DNA of 64,000 bases from Microglena sp. YARC (Eukaryota; Chlorophyta; Chlorophyceae; Chlamydomonadales; Chlamydomonadaceae): the NCBI GenBank assembly GCA_022414725.1, contig CM039463.1:29605071-29669070 (forward strand), given 5' to 3'. Shown piece after piece: positions 1-9,608 of this stretch (position 1 is the stretch's first letter; every line of letters starts with the position of its first letter). Made by a program: the position numbers and the translations under genes. Under the pieces are notes generated by a model that made no database searches, had not been told where the DNA came from, and was given only the letters and a program-made list of their open reading frames with translations.

Positions 1-229
1 TCTAAGCATTCTTATCAAAATATACTTGATCCAATCTCTTCATACATTCATAGGTAAACAGAGGCAGCTTAACATTTCCATGATACGGGTTGGCTTGTTT
101 TGATTACATGGTCTATCAGCCTTCAGGCTGACCACTGTCTGCTGGTGGAGTACACATGGGTAGCATAAACACTACTGCACCACACTCCTGAGTGCATAAT
201 GTCATCAAAGGGCTGCAGACAGTTTAAAG

Positions 230-760
230 AAATGTCAAGGTCTGTCTGTCTGTCAGACGGTCGGTGTATCTGCCTGTGTGCTTGTGTGTGTTTGTGTGAT
301 TGCGTCTGTTTGTTTCTCCACTGATTGTATCTGTTTGTTTGTCCACTGATTGCGTCAGTCTGTTTGTTTGTTTATTTGTTTGTTTGTTTGTCCACTGATT
401 GCATCTGCTTGTTTGTTTGTTTGTCCACTGATTGCGTCTGTCTGTTTGTTTGTTTGTTTGTTTGTCCACTGTTTGCATCTGTTTGTTTGTTTGTTTGTTT
501 GTTTGTTTGTCTACTGATTTTATCTGTTTGTTTCTTTGTTCACTGATTTTGCCTGTCTGTTTGTTTGCTTGTCTACTGATTTTATCTGTTTGTTTGTTTG
601 TTTGTTTGTCCACTGATTGTGTCTGTCTGTTTGTTTGTCCACCGATTGCATATGTTTGTTTGTTTGTTTGTCCACAGATTTTATCTGTCTGTTTGTTTGT
701 CCACTGATTGCATCTGTTTGCTTGTGTCCCACTGATTGTGTCTGTCTGTGCGTCCACTGA
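230..760. repeat. TGTT-rich minisatellite
   Basis: Tandem array of a variable unit made of TGTTTGTTTGT runs joined to CCACTGATTG. It runs directly into copies of the neighbouring exon edge at about 765. The open reading frames here are artefacts of the repeat. Confidence 0.85.
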
Positions 761-764
761 TTTC

Positions 765-1008
765 TTCCATGTGTGTGCTTGCATTCCAACGTCAATGAGT
801 CTGAGCAAGATGGGAAGCATGGATTGCACGCACCATTGTGATTTGGCCCTGCGACAAAGTCAAGCCAGGCTAATTTCTTCCATGTGTGTGCTTGCAGTTC
901 AACTTCAATGAGTTTGAGCAAGATGGGAAGCATGGATTGCATGCACCATTGTGATTTGGCCCTGCGACAAAGTCAAGCCAGGCTAATTTCTTCCATGTGT
1001 GTGCTTGC
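765..1008 (-). repeat. Tandem partial copies of the exon at 1009-1156
   Basis: Two and a half copies of a unit of about 115 bp repeat the 3' part of the adjacent minus-strand exon, including the sequence after its end. Copies differ at a few positions (for example GGAATGC, GAACTGC and GGACTGC at the edge). This is the first case of the exon-edge duplication seen through the window. Confidence 0.75.
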
Positions 1009-1156
1009 AGTCCAACTTCAATGAGTTTGAGCAAGATGGGAAGCATGGATTGCATGCACCATTGTGATATGGCCCTGCGACAAAGTCAAGCCAGGACTGC
1101 AGCGGAAAGCCTGCTTCATCCGGAGCGTAAGGTTTCTCCGAAACCAACATTGAAGC
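1009..1156 (-). CDS. Partial gene, one internal exon, unknown cysteine-rich protein
   Basis: Reading the minus strand, a good acceptor (pyrimidine-poor but ending CACCACAG) precedes an open stretch of about 49 codons. It encodes a protein-like sequence containing PYAPDEAGFPLQSWLDF and then a cysteine cluster around NGACNPCFPSCSN. The downstream edge lacks a clean GT donor; a GC donor (GCAAGC) is possible, so that boundary is approximate. I do not recognise the family. The plus strand also offers AG and GT sites here, but its translation looks less like protein. Neighbouring exons were not found; the gene would continue off the left end. Confidence 0.4.
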
Positions 1157-1199
1157 CTGTGGTGAGATGCTCATTTTTTATAGTTTTAATGAAAGGAAT

Positions 1200-1316
1200 C
1201 TCACTCTAGGAGGTGGGACTCCCTACACAAACCAGCGGAGGATTCAGTTCGAATGGTGTTGCCACTCCTACAAAGGAGTAGGCGCACTTCGGGTCGGCGG
1301 GAGATACCGACCCACG
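1200..1316 (-). repeat. Short interspersed repeat, family H
   Basis: Copy of a repeat of about 110 bp containing the core GGAGTGGCAACACCATTCGA (as read on minus) and a GTGAGATTCCTTTCA end. Related copies lie near 4,980, 53,300 and 56,975, in both orientations. It may be SINE-derived because a TTCGA block is present, but no full tRNA head is visible. Confidence 0.6.
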
Positions 1317-1635
1317 ACCAAATGAACGTGCACCACTATCCCCAATGTGATGCCTGAACTGATGGCTTGCCTGGGCTACCCATGTTGTCTACTTGTCTTT
1401 ATCACAAATGTGTAGGGGTCGGCTATGTTAAATAATATTAGTGAATAAATAATATTATATAATATTATATAATAACGACCAAATGAACGTGCACCACTAT
1501 CCCTAATGTGATGCCTGAACTGATGGCTTGCCTGGGCTACCCATGTTGTCTACTTGTCTTTATCACAAATGTGTAGGGGTCGGCTATGTTAAATAATATT
1601 AGTGAATAAATAATATTATATAATATTATATAATA
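1314..1635. repeat. Tandem duplication, 161-bp period
   Basis: Two nearly identical copies of a 161-bp unit (starts at 1,314 and 1,475). Each begins ACGACCAAATGAACG and ends in an AATATTATAT-rich tract. A Tc1/mariner-like element sits at the TA that ends the second copy. Confidence 0.85.
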
Positions 1636-2656
1636 CTGTTCTCAAAATTTAACGGTCGCAAAATTTGACGGCTTTTTTGGGGGGGGGGTTATTATAAATT
1701 GACGGTTTACATTTGACGTTTTTTTAATAGGAATTTAAATTGACGTTACACATTTGACGGTTTCCATTTTAATAAAATCCATTTATGCAACTGAAAGTTT
1801 CTACTTAATCATTCATGGTTCATAGTACAATATTAGGGTACACTGCACTAGGACCTGCAAGGAGTGTACATATAAAACTGCAATGATCCCAACATCTTGA
1901 TCATCATAGCACTACCGGTACTCTTTGAAATAACTAGAATAAGACATTCGATCGTTTTCATTAACTCCTGAAATCATCTCTTGAATGCCACGGGAAAGTT
2001 GAGTTTGAGGCTGTTCACACTGGGCTCAATGCTTCCCAAATGGAACCTTTCATTGGAAGGTCTTAGCAACCAGTTGGAGTTGAGAGTTGTGTGCCTTCCA
2101 ATGGCCAGAAGCTTGTGAAAGGGCTCCCAGGTCACATACTTCTTCTTGTAGGATCTAGTTTTGAACTCAGACCCGTCTAGGATGTAACCCAGTGTTTGCA
2201 TGAAATTCACTGCCCTCTTAGTGAAATACTTGCTGCTCGTCTTCGCGGAGGTAGTCGATGGGTTGTGGACGACAGCATCTCGAGCTTCAGCTGCAACTTG
2301 ATTCACCTCTTTGTTGGTGACGGTGATCTGCCCTGGCTCTAGCCTGTCAAAAAAACCTACAGGTCCTTTGCTTCTTGTGAGTTGGAGCTATTAGAGGGCG
2401 TAAACGTCTCTCTGGGGATCTGTCGAGGGGCTGAGCCATGAAATGAGAAAGGCGGCCTTGTCGAGCACTGCTGCGATTTATCCGGTCAGGAGGAGCCTAG
2501 GCTGGTTGCCGGTAGTAAGCCCTATGTGGGGTCGAAGCCCGACCCAAGTAATATCGCACGTAATTTGAGGTTATCGGCTTTTTCGTTGCGTAATATACCG
2601 TACGCCACGATTTGACGGGTGCTCCCGTCAAATTAAACCGTTAAATTTGAGAACAG
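1636..2656. mobile_element. Tc1/mariner-like TIR element A
   Basis: The ends are inverted: CTGTTCTCAAAATTTAACGG at the left and its near-perfect complement ending GAACAG at the right. Both sides are flanked by TA (1,634-1,635 and 2,657-2,658), as expected of Tc1/mariner-type insertion. The interior has TTTGACGG blocks repeated inside both ends. It carries one minus-strand open frame (about 1,974-2,380) of unknown family. No DDE/D transposase motif was recognised, so it is probably non-autonomous or carries a captured fragment. Confidence 0.7.
1974..2380 (-). CDS. Unknown ORF inside TIR element A
   Basis: An open frame of roughly 130 codons, starting after an in-frame TAG and ending with TGA at 1,974. 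It contains SKGPVGFFDRLEPGQITVTN near the start, then an Ala/Thr-rich stretch and a basic YKKKYVTWEPFHKLL segment. It looks like protein in composition, but I do not recognise it. Since it lies wholly inside a TIR element it could be element-encoded or a captured host exon. The start is uncertain: the first ATG lies at 2,306, and codons before it are also open. Confidence 0.35.
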
Positions 2657-2658
2657 TA

Positions 2659-3678
2659 TCTCCATAAGTGCCTAAGTCCGACCCTGAGTGGTACGGATGG
2701 TTTTACCTATTACCTGAAGTCCAAAGAAAAATTTGTTTTGCTAATAAGTTGCCTAACCACATCAGTTCAACATATAAATACTCAGAGTTGGGTTCTCTCA
2801 GGTGGTGGGAAGCAGGCAAAGTAAAACATGTGATTTTTTCACTACTATGGGTTGGTACGGATTTTACGTAGAAGTGGAACGGAGCCTATCGCTATCAAAA
2901 ACAAGTTTTCATAAAATATAATAGTAGGTAGCCCTATTGAGCACATCTTTCATAAATAATTGTAACATCAGGTTTTGGCAGTACATGGGCAGTACGGGTG
3001 AATATGGACCCCAAAAATACTGCTTCTTTACATATTGTGGGTGCCCTAAGAGTGGTACAACGCTGCACAGCCTAAATTGTTTCATTTTGCGTCTTAGCTA
3101 TACTTCGTAGCATGAAGACTGACTTTTTATCTATTTTGTTTTTCAAAATTCAAAATTCAAAATTATTTTTAAAATATATTTAAAAAAAAACTTATTTTCA
3201 ACTTTGCTTAAAACATCCACATATGAATTTAGTTTTTGATTTGGGAAAGGGGGGTGAAATCTCAAGTTGGGAGGTGGGATTGGGAGGTGATCAGGTGGAT
3301 TTTGGAGTTGTACTGCTATCTCAGTAAATTCCGAGGCCAAGGCTGAAGTGCAGCCCCTGACCTTGTGGTAGGGGTTTGATAAGCCTTTCGTCCCGCGGTA
3401 ACATGATTCGGAATAGCTAGCGCGGCCTCGTGTCTGGCGCGATCCAGATTTGTACCACAATTTATCGCACATCTGATGTACTGCCACCGGCCTTCCATAC
3501 AAGGCTGCTCGCGACCGCATGCGAATGCGGGCCAGAAATACATGTGCGCGTAGCTGACACAATTGCGCGAAAGGTGGGCCAGACAGAATTCGATTCCGAT
3601 CATTTTGGGGCCTGTACGGCTCTGTACCACAATCTTGTACCAACTTAGGGCGTTTTTGGACTTAGGCACTTGTGGAGA
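2659..3678. mobile_element. Tc1/mariner-like TIR element B, abutting element A
   Basis: Terminal inverted repeats of 21 bp: TCTCCATAAGTGCCTAAGTC at the left, complement at the right with one T/C mismatch. TA lies at 2,657-2,658 and 3,679-3,680. The left TA is shared with element A, so one element inserted at the target site of the other. Open frames inside have no recognisable transposase. Confidence 0.7.
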
Positions 3679-3838
3679 TACGGTATTAGTCGGACGAGCT
3701 GTCTCACCAGAATTTCGAATTTATTTGAAAAACTAATATTATTGTGACACATAATAATGTAAGTTTTCAAACACTTATATTAGTTGCCGTTCACTACATA
3801 TGTGGAATTTAAGGGAAAATCTAAGCATAAAGGTGGTC

Positions 3839-3950
3839 CATTGCTTTTAGGGTTTAGGGTTAAAGGATCTTATGGTTAGTGTGGGAGCATAAAGTTGGTC
3901 CATTGTTTTTAGGGTTTAGGGTTAGTGTTGGAGCATAAAGGGAACGGTGA
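3839..3950. repeat. Short TTTAGGG-type tract in a duplicated segment
   Basis: Two copies of a unit of about 60 bp (GCATAAAG...GGTCCATTG), each containing TTTTAGGGTTTAGGGTTA, which is two units of the plant-type telomere repeat. It is too short to be a telomere, and chance is possible. Confidence 0.45.
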
Positions 3951-4179
3951 TCTATTCAAAGAGAAGACGAGAAGCATAGATGATGGCAGACATGAGATAT
4001 CAGCTTCCTATTTACAAGGAAGTAGCTAGTAGCTATGTAGGTAGCTACGAGACAACCATGTGCGTCGGCTTCCTACAGACAAGGAAATAGCTAGCAGCTA
4101 TGCAGGTAGCTATGAGACACCCAAGTGTGTGGGAAATGTTGTTTAAACCCACAGACGTGCTCTATTCAATATAATAGTT

Positions 4180-4620
4180 TAAGCTGTGCGAAGATCTTCT
4201 AGCAGAATGTTTAGAATCAGCCTTCTCTTTAAGCGCGGCCCAGCCCCACCAAGACACCTTGTGCAAGTAGCAACAGGATTTTCAATGAATTTTTACTGCC
4301 GTCCAACAGTAGCAGAAGCTTTCGCGAGATGCCATGTTGGGCCAAGGGAGGGGCCCATGACTGGTCCCCACACCTATGGTCGCTTAAAACAAATACGGGC
4401 TATGCCCTTAAGGGCACTGGCGAAGCTTTTTTATACTAAATGGGGGGGGGCAAAAATGTAACAGCATTTCAGCTGTCACAACACTCCGCCCTGAAGCATT
4501 ATGCCACCAGCTCAGACCAGTCCAGACTGGGCACAGTCACAGGTATAAGCAATTAGTTCCTGCCATGGTGACTTTCCCCAGCTGCGGCTCACCTTAACAC
4601 CCTCCAGGCGTTTTTGTTTT
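4180..4620. other. No gene recognised
   Basis: About 440 bp with one plus-strand open frame (4,186-4,461) that has no recognisable motif and no splice-site support. Nothing else is evident. Confidence 0.4.
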
Positions 4621-4624
4621 GTTT

Positions 4625-4801
4625 TATAGCAATTCAGGGGATGATTTGGGAAGCACACTTTGTACTTCGGACTTGGTTCTCAGAATCTCAGGCCAAGTAT
4701 CGAGAATTCTCAGATTTCCAGGCCAAATTCTCGATTTCTTGTACGAAGTCCGGGTTCTTCAGAAACCTTGAACCCAAATCATCCGCTGAATTGCTATAAG
4801 C
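4625..4801. mobile_element. Short TIR element (MITE)
   Basis: Inverted ends of about 26 bp: TATAGCAATTCAGGGGATGA at the left and TCATCCGCTGAATTGCTATA at the right, with TA at the tips. The interior is partly palindromic (GAGAATTCTC, ACTTCGGACT/AGTCCG). A diverged relative lies at about 63,575-63,692. Confidence 0.75.
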
Positions 4802-5221
4802 ACTGAGTGGGCCCTGCCGCCAACTTCCTGATACTGAGGGCTGTCACCTGGAAAGATTGGGGAATAACGTTGTTCAAACTTAATGAGGTCAGGTCTAGAG
4901 ACAACGTACTTCAGATCATAGAGATGCAACAAACAAAAGATGACACTAAACTACAGTGCTCACTATAGTGTGCCAGCTCTTTTTTAGGAGTGGCAACACC
5001 GTTCAAACTGAATCCTTGGTGCCGCTGGTTAGTGTCGGGAGACCCAGCTCCTAGGGTGAAATACCTTTTACAAGCTGCCACAACTTCAAAAAAAAAAAGG
5101 CATATGGCTGTAGCACAGCAGATACCATAGCTAAGGTGTGCGCAGAACTAGTCACCTATCAATTGCACAGGGAAAACCAAATCACAATTGGGATGGTTGG
5201 GAACTGTCACCAACCCACACA

Positions 5222-5430
5222 CTGTTTTTTGTCTTGTGACGCGTCACAAATTGAGAGACTCGGTGCGACCCCAGTGCGACGCGCTGCCCCTTGAAACCTC
5301 CAGAGGGTTCGCAGAGCCTGGGGTGGTCGGGGGGGGGGGGGGGCTGTTTCTAGCTAGTTCAGACCTACCCATGCGTCACCATGCAGCGTCCGAATGGCGA
5401 GGCGTCGTCGGAAGAACAAAAACAGTGAAC
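5222..5430 (+). mobile_element. MITE family G (GACGCGTC ends)
   Basis: Begins TTTTTTGTCTTGTGACGCGT and ends with a GGCGAGGCGTCGTCGGAAGA stretch followed by an A-rich tip. Copies with the same layout are at 30,525-30,705, 39,270-39,405, 40,010-40,180 (reverse), 46,375-46,555 (reverse) and 49,428-49,612. This copy contains a run of G at 5,329-5,343. Confidence 0.65.
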
Positions 5431-5698
5431 CCACACTTAATAGATGCCCATTAGCCCAGTATTCAACACTGAGGAAACTTTAGGGGGCAGGGTGGGGCGG
5501 GGGTGTAAATACTTGTTTTTAACTTCATTTCCCCCTTCCTTTTGTGTACAACTTCCACAATTCCAACTCCCATCTGAATCGGACACCATATTGAAGATGC
5601 GGTCAAAAATCTGTCTTCCTGCCCCCCAACCCCCCCAACCCCCCCCCAGGAGTAAACTATATAACATGGATCAAGGCACTAGAGTAGTGGTATAGTAA

Positions 5699-5873
5699 TT
5701 CTCTCCCCCTACGGCTGCCTGCACCTGTTCAGGTTGTTAAACAGGTTTTCAGGGTGTTAAAGACCTGTTCAACAACTACATGCTTAACCAATGATTTACA
5801 AAAACAGGTGCTTAACACCCTGAACACCTGTTTAACAACCTGAACAGGTGCAGGCAGCCGTAGGGGGAGAGAA
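5699..5873. repeat. Perfect foldback element, 48-bp arms
   Basis: Arms 5,699-5,746 and 5,826-5,873 are exact reverse complements (48 of 48). They start TTCTCTCCCCCTACGGCTGC. Pairing continues imperfectly inward through CAGGGTGTTAA, leaving a small AT-rich loop. The perfect arms suggest a recent insertion or gene conversion. No coding content. Confidence 0.9.
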
Positions 5874-5989
5874 GTACTCAGGTCTTTTATGGGAGGACTC
5901 AGGTTGCAATCCTCACTCAGGCCGCAATCCTGTGAGGGAGGGAGATACAAGTAGCAAGCAAGCAAGCAAGCAACCACTACCACTATATT

Positions 5990-6315
5990 CACTACTACTA
6001 GAGCATCACCCAAGTAGAAATCCTACAGCACATATCACCATTGATGATATGTGCTGTAAGCTTTCTGCTTTGATGATTCTCTAGTAGTAGTGAATATAGT
6101 GTATGTATGTTCATCGTGCTGATTGAGCATAATGAATGTTTGACGAGCGAGGTAACATGAATGTATGGCAGAAAGCCTAAAGCACATAGTACCAATGGTG
6201 ATATTATCTGTAGGCTTTCTGCTTTGATGATTCTCTAGTAGTAGTGAATATAGTGTATGTATGTTCATCGTGCTGATTGAGCATGATGAATGTATGACAA
6301 GCGAGGTAACATGAA
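5990..6315. repeat. Tandem repeat, about 175-bp unit
   Basis: Nearly two units, each with GCTTTCTGCTTTGATGATTC and a GTATGTATGTTCATCGTGCT segment and ending GCGAGGTAACATGAA. Units also contain short hairpins (CACATATCACCATTGATGAT region). Confidence 0.8.
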
Positions 6316-6439
6316 GTCATCAGGTGTTCAGCTTGTCACTGTAAGGAGCACACGAACAGGAAGAGAGGGTAGTCAATAGGGGAAGTGGAGAATGTTCTTT
6401 GGTCGAGGGTCGGTATCTCACTGAAAATCCAGTTAAGTA

Positions 6440-6715
6440 GAAGCAGGCTCACATGGCTGACCTGAAATGGTCTAGGGTCTGCGCTGATAGTTTACATGGC
6501 TGATCTAAACTGGTCTAGGGTCTGCGCTGCTCGTTTACCTCGCTGACCTGAAATGGTCTAGGGTCTGCGCTGTTAGTTTACCTGGCTGACCTGAACTGGT
6601 CCAGGGTCTGCGCTGATCGTTTACGTGGCTGACCTGGAATGGTCTGGCGTCTGCGCTGATAGTTTACCTTGCTGACCTGAACTCGTCTAGCGTCTGTGCT
6701 GATTTTTCATCAGCC
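6440..6715. repeat. Tandem repeat, about 57-bp unit, five copies
   Basis: Unit with core CTGACCTGAA(A/C)TGGTCTAGGG followed by TCTGCGCTGAT and TTTACCTGG. Five degenerate copies. Confidence 0.85.
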
Positions 6716-6728
6716 AACCCACTGAGAA

Positions 6729-6785
6729 CTTGAACTCGGTTACATGGCTCCAGCCTTTAAGGCTGCTCGCCGTCTTTTGCAGTGA
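6729..6785 (+). repeat. Two-hairpin intron element
   Basis: Copy of the roughly 60-nt element with the layout TTGAACT(T/C)GGTTACATGG, then CAGCC...GGCTG, then CTCGCCGTCTT and TGCAGT. Here it reads in the plus direction, the sense of the coiled-coil gene whose last exon starts at 7,283. Confidence 0.6.
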
Positions 6786-6876
6786 CATAATCAGTTCAAA
6801 CCAAAGCATTATTATCAAAATAGATTTGATCCAATCTTGTCATACAATCATTGATAAACAAAGGCAACCCACTGAC

Positions 6877-6877
<1 letters not shown>

Positions 6878-6910
<33 letters not shown>
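6878..6910. repeat. (TA)n microsatellite
   Basis: About 16 uninterrupted TA dinucleotides. Confidence 0.95.
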
Positions 6911-6911
<1 letters not shown>

Positions 6912-6915
<4 letters not shown>

Positions 6916-7010
6916 TACGCCTTACGAGGAGTGAGGTTGTGGGGGACAGCCTGTTTTCTTGCACTAGGGCCAACCACCAATAGGGGGGGCTGTCATCCCC
7001 CTGGTAACGT
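6912..7010 (+). mobile_element. Short interspersed family D (GCCTTATTACGAGGCG type)
   Basis: Contains CGCCTTACGAGGAGTGAGGT, CAGCCTGTTTTCTTGCACT and GGGCCAACCACCA, then a G run and CTGTCATCCCCCTGG. Other copies lie at about 30,743-30,930 (two, reverse), 41,738-41,822, 52,197-52,320, 54,447-54,540, 60,122-60,207 and 62,400-62,545 (reverse). Several carry a long G or C run at the same internal place. Confidence 0.65.
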
Positions 7011-7282
7011 AAAATCAATACCGAAGGAACTTGGGTCATTAAATGGTGTACACTTTTGAAAGCAGGATCAACATGTCCGATGTGATGCATAGCCAGCAAA
7101 TTTCTTACCGGTGCCCTACTGACAAGATGTTCATTCTACAGCATTTGATCCAATCTCTTCACATGTATCATTGATAAACATGAAGAGCTTGGAATTAGAG
7201 AAAAAATATTTGATCCAATCTCTCATGCAATCATTGATAAACAAAGGAAACCCGCTGACAAGATGACCATACCACTGTTCAG

Positions 7283-7462
7283 GCTGAGGACACCGAAGCT
7301 GACAAGCTGAAGAAGATGCTTGCCGCGATGGAAGCTCAGTTGGCAGCCAGGGACGCACAAATCAACCAGCTAAAGATGCAAGTTGCAACAATGCCTGTAT
7401 TCATTGCTGCAGCAGGCAAGCACTCCCAGGAGTCCTCTCCACCAATGGGCACACCACCATAG
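7283..7462 (+). CDS. Terminal exon of a coiled-coil protein gene
   Basis: A clear acceptor (CCATACCACTGTTCAG) precedes 59 codons and a TAG stop. The peptide starts AEDTEADKLKKMLAAMEAQL and continues with ARDAQINQLKMQV, a heptad-like coiled coil, then a short tail ending MGTPP. The family is not recognised; upstream exons should lie to the left on the plus strand but were not identified. A partial copy of the exon's 3' end including a stop lies at 7,664-7,727. Copies of the sequence just before its acceptor (CTGACAAGATG, CTGACATAATA) lie at about 6,870 and 7,115. Phase at the acceptor is 0. Confidence 0.55.
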   Translation, partial: AEDTEADKLKKMLAAMEAQLAARDAQINQLKMQVATMPVFIAAAGKHSQESSPPMGTPP

Positions 7463-7479
7463 CGCATTTCACAAATGCG

Positions 7480-7655
7480 TGGGCTACTCATGGCAGCTTC
7501 CCACCAGCTCCAATAGCCAGCCATTGGGTCAAACCCAATGCTTGAGCTGCATTGGAATGATTGTCATGTCAGCTTTCAGACGCACTAGCTAGGTTCAGGT
7601 GTGGCCTAAGGGTGGGTGAAAGGAGCTGCCTAGAAGCAGCTACGCATAGCAAGAC
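7480..7655. mobile_element. MITE family B (GGCTAC...GCAGCTTC ends)
   Basis: Terminal inverted repeats related to GGCTACNNGCAGCTTCTAGG. This copy runs from GGGCTACTCATGGCAGCTTC to AGAAGCAGCTACGCATAGC. It overlaps the end of the coiled-coil gene, probably its 3' UTR. Other copies are listed separately. Confidence 0.65.
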
Positions 7656-7663
7656 AAATATTG

Positions 7664-7727
7664 CCCATGCTCATTGCTGCAGCAGGCAAGCAGTCTGAGA
7701 CCTGTCCAACAATGGGCACACCACAAT
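7664..7727 (+). repeat. Partial copy of the coiled-coil exon 3' end
   Basis: Repeats ATGCTCATTGCTGCAGCAGG and ATGGGCACACCACAATAA, a diverged copy of the end of the 7,283-7,462 exon including an in-frame stop. Confidence 0.8.
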
Positions 7728-7734
7728 AAATAGG

Positions 7735-7905
7735 GACCGGCAGTAGAATATCATATGATTACATGATACCATATGATGATCATGTCATCATGTGATGACG
7801 GCTGTCTAGCTAGGCCAAAGTTGCCACTTATATATGATATCATATGATACAAGTTGAATGATATCGTGCTCGCCTTTGGTCAACATCATATGATGTCAGT
7901 TCCTA
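7735..7905. mobile_element. MITE family F (ATCATATGAT palindromes)
   Basis: Dense ATCATATGAT palindromes between GGGACCGGCA and a complementary GTTCCTA end. At least seven other copies occur in the window. Confidence 0.65.
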
Positions 7906-9600
7906 ACTCGAACGCTAAGAAACACTTGTCCGGTATTGAAGTCTATCGAATGTACCACTGAAACCCTATGTTGGGTAATCCCAAGGTTTCGCCTTCCAAT
8001 GTTTGAGGCTGGGGTTATGGACCCACCTTTCCACTGATGGTTTCTTCTGATGCCAACATGTATGCCATGTCGCAATATGGCCCAGACAATAAATGCAAGT
8101 TTAATTGCGCCTTGGTGTTCACTCATGAGAGCCTCCGGAGTGGGCGCATAGATCTCCTCGGTTCTGCATTGCTTTGCTGTTCCGTTACGTTGTATTTTTA
8201 ATTTGTACCACTTGCTATCCTCAATGATTAAGTTGTGAAAGTGACCTCGAGTCACTCACCTGCAAAAACAAAACTGTTACAGAATCCGGACATGATCAAC
8301 CAATTTGATCGTATTGCCCATGCTACCTTGGCCTCTGCTCTGACTTTGAGTTGAACATTGTAACGCCTTGCCCACGGGGCGTGAGTTTGAAGCAACCTCC
8401 CCGCTCACTCGCACGGGGGAGTGGTTAATTGGTTACTTGCTTCGACTGTATTAGCCCAATATTTAATACATGGTTTCACAGCCTTCGGGCCGCCCGTCTG
8501 TGGGAGAAACCAGAGAATATCGTGCTATGCGTCAGGAACGCAGGAAACATTCCCAAGAATAGAAATTTCAGTGCATGCAAAAAGCGTACGGCTCTACTCA
8601 CAGGAGCATGCAATGCATCTGGTAAATAACTGGGTGCTTGCCAGGTGAACTGATCAAAAGAGTCCAAGGTAAGCATGCCACAGCTAACACATACAAGCTG
8701 GAAATGTCTGCGAATAGCTCATGGCCATCCCTACTTCAGCCTGTCCGGGTGTTGATCACATTTTCTGCGTATGAATGGCGAGCAGCCAAAATGCTGGCTG
8801 AAAATATGTAATCAGTTCAAATTCAGATCGAATCCTTATACAGGTATATGCTCCACTTGTACCATCATCCTTAGCACTCCAGTAGTAATGCTAGACATGT
8901 TAACGTACATGTGCTCCCATAATACCATAATCTGAATTGTGTTGTCCCAGCTTATATCCTTCAAGAGAATTCCAGTTAATCTCTTGCGTGACAGGAAATG
9001 ATTACTCTTTCGTTATACGAGGGGGTACGTCGAGGTACCGGTAGTTCCAAGGTATAATAGATTAATGGGCAATACTTCCTGTTAGTCCCCAAAGCTCAAC
9101 CATACCCCAGCCTCTCAGTCTACTACTGTGTACAGCCGAGTACCATATCATGTTATTGTCCGATATACGTCGGACACTGAGTGGGCATAATGCATACCGG
9201 CGCCTGATCCCTCCAGGTCCCGAGTTGCCTGCCACCAGGCCATAGGCTAGCTATGGCCTGCACGGGGCTGCAGGATCTCCCTGCTGACTCCCGTCTTCTA
9301 TATAGTCGCACTCGTTGCGCTCAGCTACTATCTTCTCTTCAGTTAACTAGCGTGTAACTACAATAGCATTGAAATATCACAGCATTGAGGAGAAAAGGAG
9401 GTGTGATACTCCTGCCTCAGGGCAGAAAGAGACGAGACAAACCATCAGAAATTCAGACATTACAGCAACAGGCCAATGCTGGCAAGCAAAAGTGTGTATT
9501 TAAACTATTAACAGCAGTCCTTGATCTAGAGACAGGGTCTGAACGCTTGGCACCCAACAAAAGATCACACACATCCAATCAAATGCTCGAAATTTCGAGG
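7906..9600. other. No gene established
   Basis: A minus-strand open frame at 7,896-8,255 looks like protein but lacks compatible splice sites. A two-hairpin intron element copy sits at 8,771-8,822. The segment just before 9,609 would be 3' UTR or downstream sequence of the cyclophilin gene. I see no RNA gene. Confidence 0.4.
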
Positions 9601-9608
9601 TTGACGAT

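Noticed and set aside
224..942. Long open frames across the TGTT-rich array, both strands
   Set aside because: They follow the repeat period, have extreme composition (Asn/Gln/Thr/Lys or Cys/Leu/Phe/Val) and no splice or start support.
997..1209. Plus-strand reading of the left-edge exon (GTGCTTGCAG acceptor, GTGAGA donor)
   Set aside because: The splice sites look plausible, but the peptide is less protein-like than the minus-strand one. Strand remains uncertain.
3839..3950. Telomere or telomeric junction
   Set aside because: Only two TTTAGGG units per copy, embedded in ordinary duplicated sequence.
7896..8255. Minus-strand ORF with WYKLKIQRNGTAKQC
   Set aside because: Protein-like, but the apparent acceptor TTTTTGCAG is followed by an in-frame stop, and GTGAGT there looks like a donor instead. 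No consistent exon could be built.
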